A stretch of 64,000 nt of DNA from Cupriavidus basilensis (lineage in GTDB: Bacteria > Pseudomonadota > Gammaproteobacteria > Burkholderiales > Burkholderiaceae): assembly GCF_008801925.2 (NCBI RefSeq), contig NZ_CP062803.1, forward strand, positions 1,054,001 to 1,118,000, read 5' to 3'. Each line of letters starts with the position of its first letter. Positions within the stretch are counted from its first letter, which is position 1. The translations under genes were made by a program, and so were the position numbers. Of this stretch, positions 1 to 8,292 are shown in pieces. The notes beneath the pieces are model-generated. The model was not told the origin of the DNA. It searched no databases and saw only the letters and a program-made list of their open reading frames with translations.

Positions 1-36
1 CGGGGCGGCCAGGCCAATAAAAAAGGGAGCTGGACA

Positions 37-1353
37 ATGGGAAATAACGAGGACGCGGGATTCCTGCCCAAGTGGCGGCTAAAGACGCACGGCGTGATTG
101 CGCCCGATGAGCGCCTGCCCGCCGGCCAGACCCTGCTGGCAGGTATCCAGCACGTGGTTGCGATGTTTGGCTCGACCGCGATCGCGCCGATCCTGATGGG
201 CTTCAATCCCAATATCGCCATCCTGTTTTCCGGCATCGGCACGCTGATTTTCTTCCTGTGCGTGCGCGGCAGGGTGCCGAGCTACCTGGGCTCCAGCTTT
301 GCCTTCATCGCGGTGGTGATCGCGGCGACCGGCTACGCCGGCAGCGGCCCCAACCCGAATATCCCGGTGGCGCTTGGCGGCATCATCGCCGCAGGCGTGT
401 TGTACCTGCTGATCGGGCTGGTGGTGCAGGCGGTGGGGTATCGCTGGGTGGAGCGGCTGATGCCGCCGGTGGTGACGGGCGCCATCGTCGCGGCCATCGG
501 CCTGAACCTCGCGCCGGTGGCGGTCAAGGCCGTGAGCGGCGCGCCGTTGGATACCTGGGTGGGCCTGGCGACCGTGCTGGCAGTGGGCGTGGTGGCGGTG
601 CACGCGCCGGGCATGCTGCGTCGGCTGCCGGTACTGGTAGGCGGGCTGTTCGGCTACGTGCTGTACTACGTTTGCACCAACGGGCTGGGCATGGGCAAAG
701 GCATCGACTTCTCCGGCGTGGCCGCCGCGGCCTGGTTCGGGCTGCCGGTCTTCTCCACGCCGGTGTTCCAGGCCAGCGCCATGCTGCTGATCGCGCCGGT
801 GGCCATCGTGCTGGTGGCGGAAAACCTCGGGCACATCAAGGCCATCAGCGTGATGACCGGCCGCAATCTCGATCCATATATCGGTCGCGCCTTCATCGGC
901 GACGGCATTGCCACCATCATTTCCGCCGGCGGCGGCGGCACGGGCGTGACCACTTACGCCGAGAACATGGGCGTGATGGCGGTGACCAAGATCTACTCCA
1001 CGCTGATCTTCGTGGTGGCGGCGGTGGTGGCGCTGGTGCTGGGCTTTTCGCCCAAGTTCGGTGCGCTGATCCTGACCATCCCGGGCCCGGTGATCGGTGG
1101 CCTGACCATTGTGGTGTTCGGCCTGATCGCCGCCACTGCCGGGCGTATCTGGGTGCAGAACAAGGTCGATTTCTCCAGTTCGCGCAACCTGATCACGGTC
1201 GGCGCCACGCTGACCGTGGCGGCTGGCGACCTGACGCTGAAGCTGGGCGGCATGACGCTGGGCGGCATCGGTACCGCCACTTTTGGCGCGATCTTGCTGT
1301 ATCACCTGCTGGGCAGCCGCAAGGCTGACGCCGGAATCGAGGCCGAAGCCTGA
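37..1353 (+). CDS. uraA: uracil/xanthine-type nucleobase:cation symporter
   Basis: This 438-residue polytopic inner membrane protein belongs to the NCS2 (nucleobase:cation symporter 2, UraA/RutG/xanthine permease) family, which imports uracil or other nucleobases with protons. Family signatures are visible: an AENLGH motif (Glu262, His266) and a Gly-rich loop leading into TTYAENMG (Glu309). Their spacing matches the substrate-binding Glu/His/Glu of E. coli UraA. The ATG at 37 follows an AAAGGGAGC ribosome site about 8 bases upstream. The next gene, cysM, starts 70 bases downstream and is functionally unrelated. Uracil is the likely substrate, but xanthine or another base cannot be excluded from sequence. 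The upp gene for salvaging uracil lies 44 kb away. Confidence 0.9.
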   Translation: MGNNEDAGFLPKWRLKTHGVIAPDERLPAGQTLLAGIQHVVAMFGSTAIAPILMGFNPNIAILFSGIGTLIFFLCVRGRVPSYLGSSFAFIAVVIAATGYAGSGPNPNIPVALGGIIAAGVLYLLIGLVVQAVGYRWVERLMPPVVTGAIVAAIGLNLAPVAVKAVSGAPLDTWVGLATVLAVGVVAVHAPGMLRRLPVLVGGLFGYVLYYVCTNGLGMGKGIDFSGVAAAAWFGLPVFSTPVFQASAMLLIAPVAIVLVAENLGHIKAISVMTGRNLDPYIGRAFIGDGIATIISAGGGGTGVTTYAENMGVMAVTKIYSTLIFVVAAVVALVLGFSPKFGALILTIPGPVIGGLTIVVFGLIAATAGRIWVQNKVDFSSSRNLITVGATLTVAAGDLTLKLGGMTLGGIGTATFGAILLYHLLGSRKADAGIEAEA

Positions 1354-1423
1354 CACGCCACGCCGGCAACGCAGGCTTTGCGACTGGATTACAATGTCCG
1401 CCGACATTGGAATCCCGCTCACC

Positions 1424-2326
1424 ATGGCCTACAAGACGATTGAAGACACCATCGGCAATACGCCGCTGGTGCAACTGCAGCGCATCCCCGGCGCCGCCGG
1501 CACTCCGCGCGGCAACGTAATCCTCGGCAAGCTCGAGGGCAACAACCCGGCGGGCTCGGTCAAGGACCGGCCGGCGGTCTCGATGATTGCCCGCGCCGAG
1601 TCGCGCGGGCGCATCAAGCCGGGCGATACGCTGATCGAGGCTACCTCGGGCAATACCGGCATCGCGCTGGCCATGGCAGCCGCCATCCGCGGCTACAAGA
1701 TGGTGCTGATCATGCCGGAAGACCTGAGCATGGAGCGCCGCCAGAGCATGGCTGCCTACGGCGCGGAGATCATCCTGACACCGGTCAAGGGCGGCATGGA
1801 ATACGCGCGTGACCTCGCGGACTCCATGGAGCGCGACGGCCGCGGCGTGATCCTGGACCAGTTCGCCAACCCGGACAATCCGCTGGCGCACTACGAGACC
1901 ACCGGCCCGGAGATCTGGCGCGACACCGAAGGGCGCATTACTCACTTCGTCTCTGCCATGGGCACCACGGGCACCATCACCGGTGTCTCGCGCTACCTGA
2001 AGGAACAGAACGCAGGGATCCAGATCGTGGGTGCGCAGCCGGCCGAAGGCTCGCGTATTCCCGGCATCCGCAAGTGGCCCGAGGCGTACATGCCGAAGAT
2101 CTACGATCCGAAATTCATTGACCGTACCGAGCCTGTCAGCCAGGGCGATGCCGAGCACATGGCGCGTCGCATGGCGCGCGAGGAAGGGATCTTCTGCGGC
2201 ATCTCGGCTGCCGGTGCGCTGTGTGTCGCGCTGCGTATCGCCGAGGAAGTGGAGAATGCCACCATCGTGTTCGTGGTGTGCGATCGCGGTGATCGCTACC
2301 TTTCGACCGGGGTGTTCCCGGCCTGA
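1424..2326 (+). CDS. cysM: cysteine synthase B (O-acetylserine sulfhydrylase)
   Basis: This is a 300-residue PLP enzyme of the cysteine synthase/cystathionine beta-synthase family. It makes cysteine from O-acetylserine and sulfide, and CysM-type enzymes also accept thiosulfate. The N-terminal NTPLVQLQR and NNPAGSVKDRP motifs are present, the latter carrying the PLP lysine (Lys47). TSGNTGIALAMAAA is the substrate/phosphate loop and GTTGTITG the PLP-phosphate loop. The length equals the usual CysM length. I chose the ATG at 1424 (start MAYKTIEDTIG) over the in-frame ATG at 1394 because family alignments begin there. The gene ends at a strong bidirectional terminator shared with the convergent mltB. 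Confidence 0.93.
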   Translation: MAYKTIEDTIGNTPLVQLQRIPGAAGTPRGNVILGKLEGNNPAGSVKDRPAVSMIARAESRGRIKPGDTLIEATSGNTGIALAMAAAIRGYKMVLIMPEDLSMERRQSMAAYGAEIILTPVKGGMEYARDLADSMERDGRGVILDQFANPDNPLAHYETTGPEIWRDTEGRITHFVSAMGTTGTITGVSRYLKEQNAGIQIVGAQPAEGSRIPGIRKWPEAYMPKIYDPKFIDRTEPVSQGDAEHMARRMAREEGIFCGISAAGALCVALRIAEEVENATIVFVVCDRGDRYLSTGVFPA

Positions 2327-2348
2327 TGCTGCCTTGCACCGCGCATTG

Positions 2349-2386
2349 AAAAAGCCCCCGCGAGTTTAGTCTTGCGGGGGCTTTTT
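2349..2386. terminator. bidirectional intrinsic terminator between cysM and mltB
   Basis: A perfect 13-bp stem (2349-2361 with 2374-2386) made of AAAAAGCCCCCGC and its complement encloses a 12-base loop. The A-run on one side and T-run on the other let it work in both directions, serving the convergent genes cysM (+) and mltB (-). Confidence 0.92.
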
Positions 2387-2410
2387 GCTTATCGCGCAGC
2401 GGATACCAGA

Positions 2411-3517
2411 TCAGCCCATCGCCGCCTTGACTGCCTCGCCCAGCTGGTACACGGCCAGCGCGTAGAAGAAGCTGCGGTTGTAGCGCGTCAGCACATAAAA
2501 GTTGCGCAGGCCGAGCATGTAGTCGGTGGTTTCGCCGGGCGTGGGCAGGTCCACCACCAGCACGCCGGTTTCGCCTTCGCGTGCCGGGTCGATCGGCTCG
2601 TCCACGCGCAGGCCGGCCTTGAGCAACTGGTTGAGCGTGCGGGTGGGCCATGGCTCGCCATCCGCAGCCGCGGCGGCGATGCCGCGGCTGCCCTCGTCGG
2701 CGGCGATGCGCCAGACCACCGGGCGGCCCGGTTCCCAGCCGTGCAGTTGCAGGAAACGCGCCACGCTGCCGATCGCGTCGGTGGCGCTGCTGCGCAGGTC
2801 GATGCGACCGTCGCCGTCGTAGTCGATGGCGTATTCGCGCAGGCTTGTGGGCATGAACTGCGGAATGCCCACGGCACCCGCGAAGGAGCCCAGCACCGAG
2901 AACACATCGGTGTTGGTGTCGCGGCACCACAGCAGGTAGTCGGTCAGCTGGTTGCGGAACAGCGTGGTGCGCGCTTCGCGGTTAGGCACGTCCGGATAGT
3001 CAAAGGCCAGCGTGGAAAGCGAGTCGATCACGCGGAAGGTACCCATGTCGCGGCCATAGATGGTCTCGACACCGATGATGCCGACGATCACCGAGGCCGG
3101 CACGCCGAACTCGGCTTCCGCGCGGCGCAGTGTTTCGCGATTTTGCTGCCAGAAGCGCACGCCCGCGTTGATGCGGATCGGCTCGATAAAGCGCGAGCGG
3201 TAGGTGCGCCAGCTTTTGCGTCCCGGCGTGGCGGGCGGCATGATCAGGCGCACCACCGTGGATGAATACACGGCCTGGCCGAACCAGCCTTCCAGCGTCT
3301 GGCGGGCAAAGCCGTGGCGCGCCACCATCTCGTCGATGAAGGCACGGCTCTTGGGATTGTCACGGTAGCGGCCCGGCTCGATTTCTTCTTCGCGCATGCT
3401 CACGCGGCGCTTGCCGGCTGCAAGCAGGGCGGGGGAGACGCCGCACAAGCTCAATGCGGCAGCGGAAAGTGCAGCGCCCAGAAACGGGCGGCGCAGGGAG
3501 CGCTGGGAGTCGGTCAT
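2411..3517 (-). CDS. mltB: lytic murein transglycosylase B
   Basis: This 368-residue periplasmic enzyme cleaves peptidoglycan glycan strands with formation of 1,6-anhydro-muramic ends. The catalytic Glu is Glu151 in the motif IIGVETIYGRDMG, as in Slt35/MltB. The following GAVGIPQFMPTSLREYAIDYDGDG stretch carries the SLT-like fold and an EF-hand-like Asp-rich loop. Residues 1-35 form a basic, then hydrophobic signal sequence (RRPFLGAALSAAALSLCG) that could be Tat-like or a lipoprotein signal. The ATG at 3517 is preferred over an upstream in-frame start at 3592 because it places the signal peptide at the N-terminus. It is convergent with cysM and divergent from the deacetylase gene. Confidence 0.9.
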   Translation of the reverse strand: MTDSQRSLRRPFLGAALSAAALSLCGVSPALLAAGKRRVSMREEEIEPGRYRDNPKSRAFIDEMVARHGFARQTLEGWFGQAVYSSTVVRLIMPPATPGRKSWRTYRSRFIEPIRINAGVRFWQQNRETLRRAEAEFGVPASVIVGIIGVETIYGRDMGTFRVIDSLSTLAFDYPDVPNREARTTLFRNQLTDYLLWCRDTNTDVFSVLGSFAGAVGIPQFMPTSLREYAIDYDGDGRIDLRSSATDAIGSVARFLQLHGWEPGRPVVWRIAADEGSRGIAAAAADGEPWPTRTLNQLLKAGLRVDEPIDPAREGETGVLVVDLPTPGETTDYMLGLRNFYVLTRYNRSFFYALAVYQLGEAVKAAMG

Positions 3518-3635
3518 GGTGTCCTTTGCAAGTCGCTGCGAGTATAGCGGATGGTGCCCGCGCGGCAGCTCGCTGGGTGGCTGGCGCGGCATGTGCTAAC
3601 GTAACGAATGGAGACCACGATTAAAGCAATAAGAC

Positions 3636-4559
3636 ATGCCCACAGGCTATTACACGCATCCCGAGTTCCTGCTGCACGAGATGGGGCCATTCCATCCGGA
3701 GTGCCCTGAGCGCCTGCAGGCCATTGAGGATCACCTGATTTCGCACGGCATGGATGGCCTGCTTGACCGGCGCGAGGCGAGCGCCGCCACCGCCGAGCAG
3801 ATCGGGCGCGTGCATCTTCCGCAGTACATCGCCTCGCTGGCCGCGGCCAGCCCGGCAAGCGGCTACCACCCGATCGATCCCGACACCCTGATGAACCCGC
3901 ACACGCTCGCCGCCGCCACCCATGCGGCGGGCGCCGCGGTGGCTGCTACCGATGCGGTGATGGCGGGCGAGATCGAGAATGCGTTCTGCTGCGTGCGCCC
4001 GCCGGGCCACCATGCCGAGCCGGACCGGGCAATGGGTTTCTGCTTCTACAACAATGTGGCGATCGCCGCGCGTCATGCGCTCGCCGCGCACGGGCTGGAG
4101 CGCGTGGCCATCGTCGATTTCGACGTGCATCACGGCAATGGCACCGAAGCCGCATTCCGTGGCGACGCCCAGGTGCTGATGTGCAGCTTCTTCCAGCATC
4201 CGTTTTATCCCTACAGCGGCACCGAGCACATTGCCACCAATATGTCGAACATCCCGCTGCCGGCCTATACCAACGGCCTGGCGGTGCGCGAAGTGGTGGA
4301 GACGATCTGGCTGCCGCGCCTGAATGAGTTCAAGCCGCAGATGTTGTTTATCTCGGCTGGCTTCGACGCCCATCGAGAGGATGACCTCGGGCAGATGGGG
4401 CTGATCGAGCAAGACTATGCCTGGATCACCGCCCAACTGGTCGACGTCGCCCGCGCCCATGCAAAGGGGCGCATCGTCAGTTGCCTGGAAGGCGGCTATA
4501 ACCTGAGCGCGCTGAGCCGTAGCGTGTATGTGCACCTCAAGGTGCTGCTCGAACGATAG
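3636..4559 (+). CDS. histone deacetylase family protein (AcuC/APAH-like)
   Basis: This is a 307-residue zinc amidohydrolase of the arginase/deacetylase fold, in the class that contains acetoin utilisation protein AcuC and acetylpolyamine amidohydrolases. The signature PPGHHAEP gives the catalytic His125-His126 pair. FDVHHGNGT supplies zinc ligands Asp163 and His165, SAGFDAH supplies Asp244, and LEGGY contributes the transition-state Tyr288, so every catalytic residue is present. It is cytosolic, with no signal peptide. The crotonase gene follows 11 bases downstream with an AGGAGG ribosome site, so the two probably share a transcript. The substrate (acetylated protein, polyamine or other amide) cannot be told from sequence. 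Confidence 0.9.
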   Translation: MPTGYYTHPEFLLHEMGPFHPECPERLQAIEDHLISHGMDGLLDRREASAATAEQIGRVHLPQYIASLAAASPASGYHPIDPDTLMNPHTLAAATHAAGAAVAATDAVMAGEIENAFCCVRPPGHHAEPDRAMGFCFYNNVAIAARHALAAHGLERVAIVDFDVHHGNGTEAAFRGDAQVLMCSFFQHPFYPYSGTEHIATNMSNIPLPAYTNGLAVREVVETIWLPRLNEFKPQMLFISAGFDAHREDDLGQMGLIEQDYAWITAQLVDVARAHAKGRIVSCLEGGYNLSALSRSVYVHLKVLLER

Positions 4560-4570
4560 GAGGCCCTTGC

Positions 4571-5374
4571 ATGGCTGAAACCGATAACCGCGCCGTGACC
4601 CCGCTGGTGAGCGAAAGCCTCGACGCCCCGGGCGTGCTGCGCCTGACGATGAACCGCCCGGAGGCGTTCAACGCGCTGTCGGAGGACCTGCTGGATGCGC
4701 TGTGCGCGGCGTTTGCCCGCGCCGGCGCCGATGCCTCGGTCCGCGTCGTGGTGCTGGCCGCCGCCGGCCGCGCGTTCTGCGCGGGACATGATCTGCGCGA
4801 AATGCGCGCCAGCCCGTCGCACGACTACTACCGCCGCCTGTTCGACCGCTGCACCCGCATGATGATGGCGATGCAGAAGATGCCGCAGCCGGTGATTGCC
4901 CGCGTGCAGGGCATTGCCACGGCGGCCGGCTGCCAGCTGGTGGCGATGTGCGATCTGGCGGTGGCCGCCGATGTGGCTCGCTTTGCGGTATCGGGCGTCA
5001 ACCTTGGCCTGTTCTGCGCCACGCCAGGCGTGGCGCTGTCGCGCAACCTGTCGCGCAAGCACGCCATGGAGATGCTGCTGACCGGCGACATGATCGACGC
5101 GCTGCAAGCCCGCGACCGCGGGCTGGTCAACCGCGTGGTGCCCGCCGATGCCCTCGATGCCGAGGTTGCACGCCTGGCGGCCAGCATCTGCGCCAAGCCG
5201 GCCGCCGCCGTGGCCGCCGGCAAGGGCCTGTTCTACCGCCAGCTGGAGATGGGCATCGAAGCGGCCTACCAGCTCGCCGGGCAGACCATGGCCTGCAATA
5301 TGATGGATCCGACGGCGCTCGAAGGCGTGCAGGCCTTCCTCGACAAGCGCCCACCTTCGTGGAGTGTCTTGTAA
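4571..5374 (+). CDS. enoyl-CoA hydratase/isomerase family protein, ECHDC3-like
   Basis: This is a 267-residue crotonase-fold protein. The oxyanion-hole segment AFCAGHDLREM and the GIATAAGCQLVAMCD helix are clear. The closest match I recognise is the ECHDC3 subgroup, which shares the GCQLV and GLFCATPGVALSR motifs. Both catalytic glutamates of classical enoyl-CoA hydratase are absent: the Glu144 position is Gln122 and the Glu164 position is Gly142. Ordinary hydratase activity is therefore doubtful. An AGGAGG ribosome site lies just upstream of the ATG and overlaps the end of the deacetylase gene, indicating co-transcription. Role unknown; an acyl-CoA-binding or thioesterase/decarboxylase-like function is possible. 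Confidence 0.85.
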   Translation: MAETDNRAVTPLVSESLDAPGVLRLTMNRPEAFNALSEDLLDALCAAFARAGADASVRVVVLAAAGRAFCAGHDLREMRASPSHDYYRRLFDRCTRMMMAMQKMPQPVIARVQGIATAAGCQLVAMCDLAVAADVARFAVSGVNLGLFCATPGVALSRNLSRKHAMEMLLTGDMIDALQARDRGLVNRVVPADALDAEVARLAASICAKPAAAVAAGKGLFYRQLEMGIEAAYQLAGQTMACNMMDPTALEGVQAFLDKRPPSWSVL

Positions 5375-5496
5375 GTACTTTTTTTGTGGTTTTTGTTGGG
5401 CTATATGCCCTCAGTGCATAAAGACATCGGCAAAAAGTCGTTTCTGGTATGAAGCGGATCGCTTAAAATGCGCGCTTCGCCCAAAAAAATAAAATG

Positions 5497-5541
5497 CGGC
5501 AACAGTGCTAGAGACAAACTCGCCTGTTGCCGTTTTCTTTT
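5497..5541 (+). terminator. terminator-like hairpin in the metN leader
   Basis: A perfect 9-bp stem CGGCAACAG (5497-5505) with CTGTTGCCG (5524-5532) encloses an 18-base loop. It is followed at once by TTTTCTTTT (5533-5541), the form of an intrinsic terminator. The U-tract ends three bases before the metN ATG at 5545. It may end transcription from the upstream crotonase gene, act as an attenuator of metNIQ, or both. Upstream, AAGCG/CGCTT (5452-5464) and GAAGCG/CGCTTC (5451-5478) are mutually exclusive pairings. Confidence 0.65.
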
Positions 5542-5544
5542 CAC

Positions 5545-6579
5545 ATGATCGAACTGCAAGGTCTTTCGCAGCGCTTCCCCGGCGGGTCGGGTGAGGTGCA
5601 TGCGCTGCGGGACGTCAACCTGTCGATTGCGGCAGGTGAGGTCTTCGGCATCATCGGCCGCAGCGGCGCTGGCAAGAGCACGCTGGTGCGCGCCATCAAT
5701 CTGCTTAACCGCCCCAGCGCCGGCCGCGTCTTCGTCGCCGGCCAGGATCTGACCGCGCTCGACAGCGGCGCGTTGCGCCGGGCACGTCGCGACATCGGCA
5801 TGATCTTCCAGCATTTCAACCTGCTGTCGTCGCGCACCGTCTTTGACAATGTGGCGCTGCCGCTGGAGCTGGCTGGCAAATCCCGCAGTGAGATCTCCGA
5901 CACGGTGCTGCCGCTGCTGGAGCTGGTTGGCCTGACGGCACTCAAGGATCGCTATCCCGCCCAGATCAGCGGCGGGCAGAAGCAGCGCGTGGGGATTGCA
6001 CGGGCGCTGGCCAGCAAGCCCAAGGTGCTGCTGTCGGACGAGGCCACTTCCGCCCTCGATCCGGAGACCACGCGCTCCATCCTGGAACTGCTCAAGCAGA
6101 TCAATCGCGAGCTGGGCCTGACCATCGTCATGATCACGCACCAGATGGAAGTGATCAAGCAGGTCTGCGACCGCGTGGCCGTGCTTGAAGCTGGCCAGGT
6201 GGTGGAAACCGGCCGGGTGATCGACGTCTTCCTGCGTCCGCAGCATGCGGTCACGCGCGCCATGATCGGCGACGTGATTGCGCAGGAACTGCCGCAAAGC
6301 GTGCTCAAGCGCGTGGAGAGCCGCCTCGGCAACGGGCGCGACCACGTCTATCGCCTGGCCTTCACCGGTGCGGGCGTGGACCAGCCGGTGCTGGCCCAGG
6401 CGATTCGCCGCTACGGGCTGGACTTCAACATCCTGCACGGGCATATCGACGAAATCCAGGGCCAGGCCTTCGGCTCGCTGGCCATCATGGCCACCGGCGA
6501 CCTGGCCGACGTGAAGGCGGCAATGGAGTATCTGCAACAAGAAGGCGTGGTGGTGGAGGAGATCGAGCATGTGGTCTGA
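5545..6579 (+). CDS. metN: D-methionine ABC transporter ATP-binding protein
   Basis: This 344-residue ATPase powers methionine import with MetI and MetQ. Walker A is GRSGAGKST, the ABC signature [15 protein letters not shown], and Walker [12 protein letters not shown] followed by the H-loop ITHQ. The C-terminal ~80 residues form the NIL (ACT-like) domain that binds methionine and mediates trans-inhibition in this family. Length matches E. coli MetN (343). The ATG at 5545 gives the family N-terminus [15 protein letters not shown] at 5527 in the same frame lies inside the leader hairpin. No Shine-Dalgarno sequence precedes the ATG because a U-tract occupies that place. It overlaps metI by 11 bases. 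Confidence 0.93.
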   Translation: MIELQGLSQRFPGGSGEVHALRDVNLSIAAGEVFGIIGRSGAGKSTLVRAINLLNRPSAGRVFVAGQDLTALDSGALRRARRDIGMIFQHFNLLSSRTVFDNVALPLELAGKSRSEISDTVLPLLELVGLTALKDRYPAQISGGQKQRVGIARALASKPKVLLSDEATSALDPETTRSILELLKQINRELGLTIVMITHQMEVIKQVCDRVAVLEAGQVVETGRVIDVFLRPQHAVTRAMIGDVIAQELPQSVLKRVESRLGNGRDHVYRLAFTGAGVDQPVLAQAIRRYGLDFNILHGHIDEIQGQAFGSLAIMATGDLADVKAAMEYLQQEGVVVEEIEHVV

Positions 6580-7222
6580 AATGTTTGACCTGTTCCTGAC
6601 CTCGTTCAACGAGACGCTGCTGATGGTGAGCATCTCGGGCGTGGTCGGCGCGCTGTTTGGCGTGCCGCTGGGCGTGCTGCTGCACCTGACCAACCGCGGC
6701 GGCGTGCTGTCGCACCCGCTGTTCAACCGCACCATCGGCGTGGTGGTCAACGCCGTGCGCTCGATCCCCTTCATCATCCTGCTGGTGGTGGTGATTCCGT
6801 TCACGCGCTTTATCGTGGGCTCGTCGATCGGCACGACCGCGGCCGTGGTGCCGCTGACCATCGCCGCGATCCCGTTTATCGCACGGCTGGTGGAAAGCGC
6901 GCTGCGCGAAGTCGACAAAGGCCTGGTAGAGGCCGCCCAGTCGATGGGCGCGAGCACCGGCCAGATCGTGATGAAGGTGCTGCTGCCCGAGGCCATGCCC
7001 GGCATCGTGGCCGGCCTGACCATCACCTTTGTCAGCCTCGTGGGCTACTCGGCCATGGCAGGCGCCATCGGCGGCGGCGGCCTGGGCGACCTCGGCATCC
7101 GCTACGGTTACCAGCGCTACATCACCGAGGTGATGGTGGCGGTGGTGCTGATCCTGATCGTCTTCGTGCAAGCGGTGCAAAGCTTCGGCGACTGGCTGGT
7201 GCGGCGCATCAGCCACAAGTAA
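6569..7222 (+). CDS. metI: D-methionine ABC transporter permease
   Basis: This 217-residue inner membrane permease has about five hydrophobic segments. The cytoplasmic EAA coupling motif reads [23 protein letters not shown], which contacts MetN. The length equals that of E. coli MetI. It overlaps the end of metN by 11 bases, so translation is probably coupled. It is followed 68 bases later by metQ. Confidence 0.93.
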   Translation: MWSEMFDLFLTSFNETLLMVSISGVVGALFGVPLGVLLHLTNRGGVLSHPLFNRTIGVVVNAVRSIPFIILLVVVIPFTRFIVGSSIGTTAAVVPLTIAAIPFIARLVESALREVDKGLVEAAQSMGASTGQIVMKVLLPEAMPGIVAGLTITFVSLVGYSAMAGAIGGGGLGDLGIRYGYQRYITEVMVAVVLILIVFVQAVQSFGDWLVRRISHK

Positions 7223-7290
7223 CAAGTTAGCCCGGCGATCCGCCCGGCTATCTGCAAAGACATAGAGCCATCGAGAAAAAGGAAGTCAAC

Positions 7291-8088
7291 ATGCAACGTC
7301 GTAACTTGCTGCAATGGATTGTCGGCGCCGCCCTGGGCGCCACCCTGGCCACTGGCGCCATGGCGCAGGAAAAGCCGATCAAGATCGGCGTCACCGGCGG
7401 CCCGCACGCCCAGATCATGGAGCAGGTGAAGAAGGTCGCGGCCAAGGACGGCCTGAATATCCAGCTGGTGGAGTTCAGTGACTATGTCCAGCCGAACGCC
7501 GCGCTGGCCGCTGGCGACCTGGACGCCAACAGCTACCAGCACCTGCCGTACCTGGAAGCGCAGATCAAGGACCGTGGCTACAAGTTCACCCACATCGCCT
7601 TCACCGTGACCTTCCCGATGGGCGTGTACTCCAAGAAGATCAAGTCGCTCGACCAGCTCAAGGACGGCGCGCGCGTTGGCGTGCCGAACGACCCCACCAA
7701 TGGCGGCCGTGGCTTGCTGTTGCTGCAAAGCAAGGGCCTGATCAAGCTGCGCCCGGATGCTGGCCTGAAGGCCACGCCGCTGGACATCGTCTCCAACCCG
7801 AAGAAGATCCGAATCGTCGAACTGGACGCCGCGCAGCTGCCGCGTTCGCTGGATGACCTCGACGCCGCCGCCATTAACGGTAACTACGCTGAATCGGCTG
7901 GCCTGTCGCCTACCAAGGACGCGATTGCCATGGAAGGCCCCAAGGGTCCCTATGCCAACCTGATCGCCATCCGCGAAGCCGACAAGAACAAGCCCTGGGT
8001 AGCCAAGCTGGTCAAGGCCTATCATTCGCCGGAGATCAAGCAGTACGTCCAGAGCACCTTCAAGGATTCGGTGATTACCGCCTGGTAA
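7291..8088 (+). CDS. metQ: methionine-binding periplasmic protein, NlpA family
   Basis: This 265-residue NlpA/MetQ-family substrate receptor delivers methionine to MetNI. The core motif IKIGVTGGPHAQIMEQVKK opens the mature protein, and DYVQPNAALAAGDLDANSYQH carries family-typical ligand-site residues. The signal peptide (about residues 1-25, ending TGAMAQ) has an AxA signal peptidase I site and no lipobox cysteine. The protein therefore appears soluble in the periplasm rather than a lipoprotein like many MetQ proteins. A GAAAAAGGAAGT ribosome site precedes the ATG. Two hairpins follow the gene. Confidence 0.93.
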   Translation: MQRRNLLQWIVGAALGATLATGAMAQEKPIKIGVTGGPHAQIMEQVKKVAAKDGLNIQLVEFSDYVQPNAALAAGDLDANSYQHLPYLEAQIKDRGYKFTHIAFTVTFPMGVYSKKIKSLDQLKDGARVGVPNDPTNGGRGLLLLQSKGLIKLRPDAGLKATPLDIVSNPKKIRIVELDAAQLPRSLDDLDAAAINGNYAESAGLSPTKDAIAMEGPKGPYANLIAIREADKNKPWVAKLVKAYHSPEIKQYVQSTFKDSVITAW

Positions 8089-8113
8089 GTTTGAAAAAAC
8101 CCTCAAAAACCGT

Positions 8114-8137
8114 GTGCCGCAGGGCATCCTGCGGCAC
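8114..8137 (+). repeat. perfect hairpin downstream of metQ
   Basis: GTGCCGCAGG (8114-8123) pairs perfectly with CCTGCGGCAC (8128-8137) around a GCAT loop. It lacks a following T-run, so it is more likely a 3'-end stabiliser or the first of two tandem stop structures than a stand-alone terminator. Confidence 0.6.
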
Positions 8138-8156
8138 AATACGGCGAGGTTTTCAC

Positions 8157-8184
8157 ATTGCCGGGCTATGCCCGGCAATTCTTT
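8157..8184 (+). terminator. probable terminator of metNIQ
   Basis: ATTGCCGGGC (8157-8166) pairs with GCCCGGCAAT (8170-8179) around a TAT loop and is followed by TCTTTG. The stem is strong but the T-tract is short. It lies 69 bases after the metQ stop. Confidence 0.6.
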
Positions 8185-8238
8185 GCCGATAAAATAGTAC
8201 GACCGTTCGAAAAATAAGAGTGCCACCCACGCGGTGGT

Positions 8239-8244
8239 TATAAT
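8239..8244 (+). promoter_or_regulatory. candidate -10 element for etfBA
   Basis: A consensus TATAAT lies 48 bases upstream of the etfB ATG, in an AT-richer stretch after the metQ terminator. No convincing -35 hexamer is visible at 16-18 bases, so this is only a partial promoter call. Confidence 0.4.
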
Positions 8245-8292
8245 GGCGGGCGAACCAAATTTCTGACTATCGACTATCAGTGGAGTGAGCGC

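Noticed and set aside
5440-5545. SAM-II or SAH riboswitch upstream of metN
   Set aside because: I compared the leader with the consensus cores I remember and saw only weak resemblance (AAATAAAATG-like stretch), no convincing pseudoknot. It is kept as an unassigned leader structure.
8157-8184. Riboswitch for etfB
   Set aside because: The hairpins directly follow metQ and precede the etfB -10, so they fit 3'-end structures of the upstream transcript better than an etfB leader.
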